A stretch of DNA of 6,619 bases, taken from the NCBI GenBank assembly GCA_016875595.1, contig VGPI01000116.1, positions 1 through 6,619 on the forward strand. The letters run 5' to 3'. The position numbers and the translations under genes are program-made. Positions within the stretch are counted from its first letter, which is position 1. Every line of letters begins with the position of its first letter. This document shows, in pieces, positions 1 to 5,710 of the stretch. This DNA comes from Candidatus Cloacimonadota bacterium. Lineage in GTDB: Bacteria; Cloacimonadota; Cloacimonadia; Cloacimonadales; Cloacimonadaceae. The notes beneath the pieces are model-generated. The model had not been told where the DNA came from, made no database searches, and was given only the letters and a program-made list of their open reading frames with translations.

Positions 1-935
1 TTACCATTTTTAAGTTCCCAAAGCCGATCCTCGCTGATTGGCGGCAACTGATTCAACTCTCGGGCTAAACCTTCAAGGGTTGGGTATCTTTGGAGGATGT
101 TACGATGGAGGCATTCAGCGACCACTTTGTTCATTGATACAGTGACATCGGAAACATAAACGAATTTGCATTCTCTCAGCCGTTCTTTACTGTAAATGCT
201 ATAACAGAATGGACTGTGACAGAGCAACTGCGCCGCGATTACTCCGATGGTAAAGACATCCTCACGCTCATCCACGTCCTCGTAGGTGATCCCCGAGATC
301 AGGATCCGGATGTCGTTATTGTCATCAAGGATCATTCCTACCGGGCTCAGGTTGTACATGGTCAGCCCTTTGTGACGGAGGTAGGTGGCAGCATCAACCA
401 ATTGAGTAGTTATCCGGCGAATAAGGTCTTCAGTCAACCGTTTGGGATTTGCATTCTTCAGTTCCGTCAGAGAGATGCCATCCACGAATTCGGATACAAT
501 AAAACCGGGGCTCAATGAGTCATTGATCTCGGTAACAGGTGCGATATGCGGATGGTCGAAGTCCTTAAGTAGTTGCAGACGCATCTGCAAGCTATACAGT
601 TTGGCAATGTTTTCTGAACTGGATTGGTAGAACAGCTTCAATAGATACTGCTTGCTTCCTGTTTCCGGTTTGGAGACGATGTACTTGACTCCTTCCGAAT
701 CGCGGTTGAGTATCCTTATCACCCGGTATCCATGATACTCATCTCCGGGATGCAAATGCGGGATACCGTCCTGAGCGGGAATTTTACTCTTCAACTCGCT
801 TGGTGTTATCTGTTCCGGCGTTTCCGGCAAATGCTTCTGCTCTGCTTCTTCCCTGAGTTCGGTACTGTCACCGCAGAAAGCGCAGAACTTGGCTTTATCC
901 GGTAGTTTCTCGCCACAATTGATGCAGTATTTCAT
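1..935 (-). CDS. Zinc-ribbon protein kinase-like protein, predicted pseudokinase (3' end outside window)
   Basis: Reading from the ATG at 935 to the window edge gives 311 codons without a stop. Residues 1-22 are a CxxC...CxxC zinc ribbon (C4, C7, C18, C21), followed by an acidic linker to about residue 66. A Ser/Thr-kinase-like fold follows: the beta-3 lysine is K100 in YLLKLF, HPHIAPV (128-134) matches the usual HPNIV, and a hinge-like FIVSEFVDG lies at 145-153. The DVFTIGVIAAQLL stretch (226-238) matches kinase helix F with its conserved Asp. Catalytic positions are degraded: the HRDLKPxN loop reads MYNLSPVG (193-200), DFG reads ISG (213-215), the glycine loop is poor, and only about ten residues separate DFG from helix F, so there is no activation segment or APE. 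I infer an inactive scaffold or nucleotide sensor. The start is supported by AAGGG five bases upstream, lying inside the end of ileS; the intergenic gap is 2 bases, implying cotranscription and probably translational coupling. Substrate or partner is unknown. Anything beyond residue 311 cannot be judged. Confidence 0.85.
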   Translation of the reverse strand, partial: MKYCINCGEKLPDKAKFCAFCGDSTELREEAEQKHLPETPEQITPSELKSKIPAQDGIPHLHPGDEYHGYRVIRILNRDSEGVKYIVSKPETGSKQYLLKLFYQSSSENIAKLYSLQMRLQLLKDFDHPHIAPVTEINDSLSPGFIVSEFVDGISLTELKNANPKRLTEDLIRRITTQLVDAATYLRHKGLTMYNLSPVGMILDDNNDIRILISGITYEDVDEREDVFTIGVIAAQLLCHSPFCYSIYSKERLRECKFVYVSDVTVSMNKVVAECLHRNILQRYPTLEGLARELNQLPPISEDRLWELKNG

Positions 936-937
936 CG

Positions 938-3900
938 CTACCCTTGGTGATTGGTTCTCTCGATCAAAAGCAATACATCCTTGCCGTTGATGTCATAGCC
1001 GGTCATCGCCGGGGTCGGCTCAAGCTGTTGCGTGATCTCATCCGCCAGGGTCTCGGACTTGATGTAGTCCCCCCACAGCATAAAAGCATGACGGATATCA
1101 TCATCTCCTGACCAGCGCACTGTGATCCGGTCCATTATGTCAAAATTGAGGTCTTTGCGGGTAAACTGGATCTTGTTGACCAGTTCGCGGGCATAGCCCT
1201 CGGTGATCAGTTCCGGCGTTAGAGTCGGATCCAGCGCCACAAAGATATCCTTGACGGCTTCAAAGACATAACCCTCACGGGGACTGATCAGGATATTCAC
1301 GTCCTCGGGCACCAGCGTAACCACACCTGAATGTAAGACAAGGTCATAGGAGCCATGCTGCACTAACGCCAGCCGCACTTCCTGTCCTCTGACCTGGGTC
1401 AGGGCAGCGGCGATCTGCTTCATTTTGTCGCCGTGCTTGGGACCCAATACCTTGAAGACCGGTTTGATCTCATAGCGCACAAAGTCCTCGTCATCGTCGC
1501 GGACATACTCCACCTGATGGATGTTCACTTCCTCGCGGATCAGCTCAAACATCCGTTCCACCGTAGGTCTTACCCATTCCGGAACGTACATCACACCCAG
1601 TGGTTGACGCACCTTGATCTGGCATTCATTACGGGCCGCCCGTCCCAAAGAGACGATATCGATCACGATCTGCATCTCTTCTTCCAGTTTGGGATCGATG
1701 TATTCCGCCTGGCTTTGGGGATAATCCTGCAGGTGCACACTGGTCTCTCCACTCAGGTTCACATAGATTTCTTCCGCCAGATAGGGAGCAAAGGGTGCCA
1801 TCAGTCTGCAAACCTCCAGCATCACCTGATACAGCGTGAGATAGGCATCAATCTTGTCCTGATCCAGTTCAAAGGACCAGAACCGCCGCCGGCTGCGCCG
1901 CACATACCAATTGCTCAGTTCATCGATTACGAAGTCTTGGATCGCCCGTACGGACTTGGTAAATTCATATTCCTCCGTCCATTGACGCACCTGCGCGATC
2001 AGGGTCTGCAAGCGCGACACGATCCAGCGGTCGATCTCGCTCTGTGGCATAAGCATCGCTTGTTTGTCCGAAACATAGGCAGCGGCATCAAAACCATCGA
2101 TATTGGCATAGGTCGCAAAGAAGGAATAGACGTTCTTCAGGGTGCCGATAAACTTATTGATCACTTCCTTCACGCCATCGACATCAAAGCGGGTAGGCAC
2201 CCAGGGCGGACTTCCTTCCAGCAGGTACCAACGGATCGCATCAGCGCCGTAATTCTGCATCAGTTCCAGCGGATCGACGGTGTTGCCCAGCCGTTTGCTC
2301 ATCTTCTGTCCGTTCTTGTCGAGGATCATGTCATTGACCAGCACGGATTTATAGGGCGAGACGCCTTTCAACAGAGTGGAGATCGCCAATAGCGAATAGA
2401 ACCAGCCCCGCGTCTGATCGATCCCTTCCGAGATCACTTCTGCCGGGAATAACTCGCGATCAAAACGTTCCGCATTTTCAAAGGGATAGTGCCACTGGGC
2501 AAACGGCATGGCACCCGAATCAAACCAGCAGTCGATCACTTCCGGAGTGCGCCGCATGGTTCCCCGGCATGAGGGACACTCAAACACCACTTCATCGATA
2601 TAGGGACGGTGTAATTCAATATCCTCGGGCACCGCAGAGCCATCGCTCATCTTTGCCTGCGCCACCAGACCGGCAATGGAACCGATCGATCGCAAAGCAC
2701 CACAGTCAGCGCAGACCCAGATATTGAGCGGCGTACCCCAAAAGCGGTCACGCGACAGCGCCCAGTCCACGTTGTTCTCCAGCCATTCGCCAAAACGTTT
2801 TTCGCCCACAAAAGACGGATACCAACGGATCTGCGCATTATTATCGATCAATTGCTGCTTGAATTGGGTAGTCCGGATATACCAGCTCTCCCGCGCAAAA
2901 TAGATCAGTGGATCATCACAGCGCCAGCAATGCGGATAGCTGTGTTTGATCTGTTCCCGCCGGTAGAGCTTTCCTTCTTCCTTTAGATGGCGGATGATAT
3001 CCTTGTCCGCGGTCTTGACAAAAACACCCGCCCAAGCGGTGACAACCGCCATAAACCTGCCGGATCCATCCACCGGATTGATGAAGGGCAGGTCATACTT
3101 TTGTGCCAGGGAATAGTCATCCTGACCAAACGCCGGAGCGGTATGCACGATCCCCGTGCCGTCGTCCATGCTTACATAATCCGCCAGTCCAATGTACCAT
3201 GCCTTCTTGTCTGGCTCGATAAAACGGTATAGCGGCTCATAATGACGATATTCCAATGCCTTGCCCGGCATCTCCGCCAGCACTTCATAGTCGCCATTGA
3301 GGACGTGCAGCAGTTCCTTTGCCAGGATCAAATGCTGCTCCTGATGCCTGACCCTGACGTAAGTATGATCCGGATGCACCGCCAGCGCTACATTGGAGAT
3401 CAGCGTCCACGGCGTGGTCGTCCATGCCAGATAATAGGTGTCTTCCTCATCCAACGCTTTGAATCTGACAAAGACGGATGGATCTTCCACATCGCGATAG
3501 CCCTGTGCCACCTCGTGTGAAGATAGAGGCGTACCACAACTGGGGCAATAGGGCACGATCTTGTAGTCCTTGAAGATCAGCCCGCGTTCAAAGAAATTAT
3601 TGAGTATCCACCAGACACTTTCAATGTAACTATTTTTCAGCGTGATATATGGATCGTCCAGATCGATCCAGTAACCCATCAGCTCGGTCATTTCCCGCCA
3701 CAACTTTTCGTAAGTGAAGACAGATTCACGACAACGGCGGCAAAAATCTTCGATGCCATAATCCTCGACCGCTTTCTTGTCTTCCAAGCCCAGCTGCTTC
3801 TCCACCTCGATCTCCACCGGCAAGCCGTGCGTATCCCATCCCGCCTTGCGTTTGACTTGATAACCGGTCATCGTCTTAAAGCGGCAGATCGTGTCCTTGA

Positions 3901-4090
3901 GCGTACGTGCCATCATATGATGGATGCCGGGTCTGCCATTGGCGGTGGGCGGTCCTTCAAAGAAGACAAACTGCTTTTCTCCCTCACGGAAGTCCACGCT
4001 TTTGGTCAATAGGTCATGCGCTTTCCAGTGCTCTCTGATACGCCGTTCAAGGGCAGCAGCGCTTTCCTTGGTATCCATTGTTCTATACAT
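938..4090 (-). CDS. ileS: Isoleucyl-tRNA synthetase, type 2 (IleS2)
   Basis: Cytoplasmic class Ia aminoacyl-tRNA synthetase that charges tRNA-Ile with isoleucine using ATP and edits valine. The 1050 residues fit the usual IleS2 length. The HIGH signature appears as PTANGRPGIHH (48-58), with GIHH in place of HIGH, and the KMSKS loop is KMSKR (596-600). Other family blocks are KAGWDTHGLPVEIEVEK (82-98), the CP1 editing-domain stretches WTTTPWT (223-229) and DDGTGIVHTAPAFGQDD (309-325), SRDRFWGTP (446-454), WFDSG (522-526) and the anticodon-binding ELSNWYVRRSRRRFW (724-738). Cys pairs at 182/185, 388/391, 460/463 and 505/508 suggest structural zinc sites. The C-terminal 200 residues, beginning near RNECQIKVRQPL (820-831), are the extension typical of type 2 enzymes. 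The ATG at 4090 is the first after an in-frame TGA. Its AGGAG is 15 bases away, longer than usual, so the Met at codon 5 (ATG at 4078) is a less likely alternative. No T-box is seen upstream. IleS2 enzymes are commonly mupirocin tolerant; that is family knowledge, not visible here. Confidence 0.98.
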   Translation of the reverse strand: MYRTMDTKESAAALERRIREHWKAHDLLTKSVDFREGEKQFVFFEGPPTANGRPGIHHMMARTLKDTICRFKTMTGYQVKRKAGWDTHGLPVEIEVEKQLGLEDKKAVEDYGIEDFCRRCRESVFTYEKLWREMTELMGYWIDLDDPYITLKNSYIESVWWILNNFFERGLIFKDYKIVPYCPSCGTPLSSHEVAQGYRDVEDPSVFVRFKALDEEDTYYLAWTTTPWTLISNVALAVHPDHTYVRVRHQEQHLILAKELLHVLNGDYEVLAEMPGKALEYRHYEPLYRFIEPDKKAWYIGLADYVSMDDGTGIVHTAPAFGQDDYSLAQKYDLPFINPVDGSGRFMAVVTAWAGVFVKTADKDIIRHLKEEGKLYRREQIKHSYPHCWRCDDPLIYFARESWYIRTTQFKQQLIDNNAQIRWYPSFVGEKRFGEWLENNVDWALSRDRFWGTPLNIWVCADCGALRSIGSIAGLVAQAKMSDGSAVPEDIELHRPYIDEVVFECPSCRGTMRRTPEVIDCWFDSGAMPFAQWHYPFENAERFDRELFPAEVISEGIDQTRGWFYSLLAISTLLKGVSPYKSVLVNDMILDKNGQKMSKRLGNTVDPLELMQNYGADAIRWYLLEGSPPWVPTRFDVDGVKEVINKFIGTLKNVYSFFATYANIDGFDAAAYVSDKQAMLMPQSEIDRWIVSRLQTLIAQVRQWTEEYEFTKSVRAIQDFVIDELSNWYVRRSRRRFWSFELDQDKIDAYLTLYQVMLEVCRLMAPFAPYLAEEIYVNLSGETSVHLQDYPQSQAEYIDPKLEEEMQIVIDIVSLGRAARNECQIKVRQPLGVMYVPEWVRPTVERMFELIREEVNIHQVEYVRDDDEDFVRYEIKPVFKVLGPKHGDKMKQIAAALTQVRGQEVRLALVQHGSYDLVLHSGVVTLVPEDVNILISPREGYVFEAVKDIFVALDPTLTPELITEGYARELVNKIQFTRKDLNFDIMDRITVRWSGDDDIRHAFMLWGDYIKSETLADEITQQLEPTPAMTGYDINGKDVLLLIERTNHQG

Positions 4091-4178
4091 CAGTCAGTGT
4101 CAATACTCCTATCAATTCTCAATATTCGGGCAGATGCGTTCTACCGTATCCCCGGTCAGTTTCTCCGCAAGAGGTAGC

Positions 4179-4541
4179 TCAGATCTTCTTGGCTCTGCCG
4201 GTGCGTTTTTGTCCGGGGACAAAGACCGGTTTATTAGCCGGAACTGGTTTTTTGTGTTCGTGGATTTTCACCACCTCGTGTTCGGGATGTTCTTCCACGA
4301 CCTTCTTCTCCTCAAAGAGTTCGGTAAAGTGCTCTTTGAGATCTTCATGCTGCAGGATATAATCCTTCCAATCCTGCATGGCGGCTTCCAGATCAACGCA
4401 ACGTGTGCACAGGATCAACAGGTTTTGTTCGTTGACCCCGATCCAGCCGCGCTCATAACATTGATCACAGCTTCTTTTTTTCCGGTGTTCGGCGGCAATC
4501 TTCTGTGCCGCTTCCAGGTGATAGTCGTCCAGTCTGAACAT
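4179..4541 (-). CDS. Small zinc-ribbon protein with basic C-terminal tail
   Basis: The predicted product has 120 residues. CDQC (25-28) and CTRC (45-48) make a CxxC-16-CxxC treble-clef or zinc-ribbon site. A helical, Asp/Glu/Lys-rich middle follows (about 49-90, including DLKEHFTELFEEKK), then a His-rich patch (HPEHEVVKIHEHKK) and a basic Pro/Lys tail ending GQKRTGRAKKI. There is no signal peptide or membrane segment, so it should be cytoplasmic. I do not recognise a named family. The zinc site plus basic tail would suit RNA, ribosome or polymerase contact, but that is inference only. The start is strong: AAGGAG lies a few bases upstream of the ATG at 4541. The gene is 88 bases upstream of ileS on the same strand with no terminator-like hairpin and T-run between, so cotranscription with ileS is plausible. 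The opposite-strand frames here are longer but carry no recognisable protein features. Confidence 0.75.
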   Translation of the reverse strand: MFRLDDYHLEAAQKIAAEHRKKRSCDQCYERGWIGVNEQNLLILCTRCVDLEAAMQDWKDYILQHEDLKEHFTELFEEKKVVEEHPEHEVVKIHEHKKPVPANKPVFVPGQKRTGRAKKI

Positions 4542-4606
4542 GATCTCTCCTTTTTCGGCAGGTCCTTCGTTCCATTTTCATGCCGGATATTCTAATCCAT
4601 CCACTC

Positions 4607-4631
4607 AATATGGCTGGTGAGTAGCCATATT
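4607..4631. repeat. Perfect 9-bp inverted repeat followed by T-run on plus strand
   Basis: AATATGGCT (4607-4615) and AGCCATATT (4623-4631) are exact reverse complements around a 7-base loop. On the plus strand the stem runs into six consecutive T (4630-4635), the form of a weak intrinsic terminator, but no plus-strand gene lies to its left. On the minus strand, where all neighbouring genes lie, there is no T-run after the stem. There it would be a hairpin in the leader of the zinc-ribbon gene, about 65 bases before its start. Confidence 0.6.
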
Positions 4632-4636
4632 TTTTA

Positions 4637-4672
4637 AATCCCCTTTTCTGAACAGGATTTTTTCAGGGGATT
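4637..4672. repeat. Perfect 8-bp inverted repeat with 20-base loop
   Basis: AATCCCCT (4637-4644) pairs exactly with AGGGGATT (4665-4672). The loop contains CTGAA (4648-4652) and TTCAG (4662-4666), which can form a competing inner stem sharing bases with the right arm. It lies between the stop of the Cys-cluster gene at 4706 and the hairpin at 4607-4631. It could protect or attenuate the minus-strand transcript; no T-run follows on that strand, so I do not call it a terminator. Confidence 0.5.
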
Positions 4673-4705
4673 AAGCCAGATTCCGTTCCAGTTAGAGCTT
4701 CGACG

Positions 4706-5194
4706 CTATTTCCTGCCTTTGGGGTTCACTGGTTTTTCCGGTTCCGGTTTGATGGGTTCTTCCGGTTCCGGCTGGCTGTCATTGCCAAAATTGACCGGCT
4801 CATTGATCGTCGTCTTTCTCATCTCCACCTTGACGATCGGCTCAAGGCGGTGGGTCACGATAAAGAGCTGTTTGCCACGGGAAAGGGCAAGCTTCTCCTC
4901 GGTGGACAGGGCTTCGATCTCGGCAAAATCGACGATTCGCTCGATATTACCGCTCCTGGCGTCCACGATCTGGATGTAGGTGTGTTTTTCTGCCATGAAA
5001 AAAACCTCCATTGTGTATTTTTCAGGGAATTTTATGCATATTTCAGTGACGAAACTGATGTATTCCGCACTGTGACGCTTATACCAGAGCCGGAAGGCAC
5101 GACAATTCTCCAGGCGCGGACAGACCGCACACAACGAAGCCGTTATCTGCCGGTATTGCTTCAGCTCACAAGTATAAAGCACCGATTTTCTCAT
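4706..5194 (-). CDS. Hypothetical Cys-cluster protein with Pro/Glu-rich tail
   Basis: Starting at the ATG at 5194 the product has 162 residues; an in-frame TTG at 5230 would add 12. The N-terminal part carries four cysteines, C9, C22, C25 and C31 (C-x12-C-x2-C-x5-C), in a context rich in aromatic and basic residues (CRAFRLWYKRH), which may bind zinc or an iron-sulphur cluster. Residues 67 to about 123 form a compact, alternating hydrophobic segment (YIQIVDARSGNIERIVDF, LFIVTHRLEPIVKVEMRK). The last 25 residues are a Pro-Glu-Pro low-complexity tail. I do not recognise the family. No clear ribosome site precedes 5194, whereas GGAGG sits 8 bases before an internal in-frame ATG at 4996 that would give a 96-residue protein lacking the cysteines. 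The Cys-containing part still looks coding: it has no stops and plausible residue composition. The start is therefore uncertain. It is first of the four minus-strand genes and is separated from the zinc-ribbon gene by 164 bases. Confidence 0.65.
   Translation of the reverse strand: MRKSVLYTCELKQYRQITASLCAVCPRLENCRAFRLWYKRHSAEYISFVTEICIKFPEKYTMEVFFMAEKHTYIQIVDARSGNIERIVDFAEIEALSTEEKLALSRGKQLFIVTHRLEPIVKVEMRKTTINEPVNFGNDSQPEPEEPIKPEPEKPVNPKGRK
4994..5009 (-). promoter_or_regulatory. Strong internal ribosome binding site with in-frame ATG
   Basis: On the minus strand GGAGG (5009-5005) is followed by eight bases, mostly a run of seven T, and then ATG (4996-4994), in frame inside the 162-residue Cys-cluster gene. 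This is the best ribosome site for that reading frame. It could be the true start of a 96-residue protein beginning MAEKHTYIQ, a second start producing a short form, or a coincidence. The seven-base homopolymer is also a place where a sequencing or biological indel could separate an upstream Cys-motif frame from the downstream gene. Confidence 0.45.
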
Positions 5195-5282
5195 AGTTGT
5201 GCCATTCTGACCATAACCGCTATCTGTCAAGTCAATTGTCCGCCCTGCGGCCGCTTACCCGAGCGACCTCTCTTCATTCACA

Positions 5283-5311
5283 ATTATCACACTACTATAC
5301 GCTTTTTTAAA
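5283..5311 (-). promoter_or_regulatory. Possible minus-strand promoter (extended -10)
   Basis: On the minus strand TGTGATAAT (5291-5283) resembles an extended -10 element. Seventeen bases upstream is TTTAAA (5311-5306), only a weak match to a sigma-70 type -35. Transcription would start near 5276, giving a leader of about 80 bases before the ATG at 5194. TTGACTTGACA nearer the gene (about 5231-5221) has good -35 hexamers but no partner -10 at proper spacing. This is a guess from consensus only. Confidence 0.22.
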
Positions 5312-5365
5312 AGATCTATAGCCCCATCATCGAGATTTCCGCTGACAGGTCTCTGCCTTTTATAG

Positions 5366-5393
5366 GTAGACAAATTTCCCAAGTGTAGACAAA
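5366..5393. repeat. 9-bp direct repeat with 19-bp period
   Basis: GTAGACAAA occurs at 5366-5374 and again at 5385-5393, so the centres are 19 bases apart, close to two helical turns. It lies about 75 bases upstream of the possible minus-strand promoter and about 170 bases before the start of the Cys-cluster gene. The spacing would suit a tandem regulator-binding site, but two copies of a 9-mer in AT-rich intergenic DNA can also be coincidence. Confidence 0.4.
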
Positions 5394-5505
5394 ATGCCTC
5401 CCATCCCTTTACTGATCAAAGGTTCACCTTGCTCCGACCTATGTCAGTTCCCGCAGATTATAGAACGCAGATGACCCGAATGATTATGATGCTCAAAAGA
5501 AGATA

Positions 5506-5545
5506 GTTACACGGATCAAACGGCTGCGGCTGATGAGCAGGGATT
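5506..5545. repeat. Degenerate CACGGAT-type repeat, copy 1
   Basis: The segment beginning GTTACACGGATCAAACGG closely resembles the one at 5647, beginning GTTACACGGATGGGACGG, including the following TGCGGC/TGCGAC and GATGA. The first 11 bases are identical and the rest drifts. The preceding CGCAGAT pair (5452, 5466) appears to belong to the same style of short-word intergenic repeat. Confidence 0.45.
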
Positions 5546-5589
5546 ATATACTGTAGAGGATGAGAAGGTCGAAAATAAGGGTTGAGTCG

Positions 5590-5615
5590 TAGGGGCGCTT
5601 TCCCTCAGCGCCCTA
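5590..5615. repeat. GC-rich hairpin
   Basis: GGGCGCT (5593-5599) and AGCGCCC (5607-5613) are exact reverse complements around a 7-base loop; with one bulged G the stem extends to TAGGG...CCCTA (5590-5615). No T-run follows on either strand, so it is more likely an interspersed repeat hairpin than a terminator. It lies between the two CACGGAT-type copies. Confidence 0.6.
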
Positions 5616-5646
5616 TGAATTGGATTGGCGGGTTAAGAACTAAATG

Positions 5647-5684
5647 GTTACACGGATGGGACGGTTGCGACGGATGACACGGAA
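5647..5684. repeat. Degenerate CACGGAT-type repeat, copy 2
   Basis: Second copy of the segment at 5506, 141 bases downstream in the same orientation. Here the internal words are more regular (ACGGAT, ACGG, ACGGATGACACGG), suggesting it is built from a shorter ACGGATG unit. It ends about 25 bases before the 88-base tandem array begins. Confidence 0.45.
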
Positions 5685-5710
5685 AGTATGCAACATAAGA
5701 CCGATACCCC

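Larger units (their letters stand above)
5195..5710. other. Intergenic region without a convincing gene
   Basis: Short open frames exist on both strands but none has a ribosome site, a recognisable motif or useful length. The left part (5195-5394) is upstream of the minus-strand genes and should hold their promoter. The right part (about 5450-5690) is made of short degenerate repeats: CGCAGAT at 5452 and 5466, two copies of a GTTACACGGAT segment, and a GC-rich hairpin at 5590-5615. The region runs directly into the 88-base array at 5711. It looks like repeat-rich spacer between two oppositely oriented (divergent) gene groups. Confidence 0.6.

Noticed and set aside
216..630. Two overlapping plus-strand open frames of 100 and 62 codons
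   Set aside because: Antisense to the zinc-ribbon kinase-like gene, which shows recognisable kinase-fold motifs over the same bases.
1433..2392. Long plus-strand open frame of 319 codons
   Set aside because: Lies wholly antisense to ileS, whose motifs are unmistakable; residue composition (His/Arg/Leu rich) is typical of a shadow frame.
4091..4178. T-box riboswitch ahead of ileS
   Set aside because: The gap is only 88 bases and lacks the conserved T-box sequence and an antiterminator/terminator arrangement.
3924..4595. Plus-strand open frame of 223 codons spanning the ileS start and the zinc-ribbon gene
   Set aside because: Covers two minus-strand genes with better evidence (ribosome site AAGGAG, Cys motifs); its product looks like a random Ser/Phe-rich translation.
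4607..4635. Intrinsic terminator for a plus-strand gene
   Set aside because: Form fits (stem plus T-run) but no plus-strand gene lies upstream; kept only as an inverted repeat.
5247..5254. GCGGCCGC (NotI) site as a sign of cloning vector sequence
   Set aside because: An isolated 8-mer with no vector-like flanks; in GC-rich spacer it can occur naturally.
4850..5365. Plus-strand open frame of 171 codons opposite the Cys-cluster gene
   Set aside because: No ribosome site or motif; the minus-strand frame has ordered Cys spacing, a Pro-Glu tail and a regular hydrophobic pattern.
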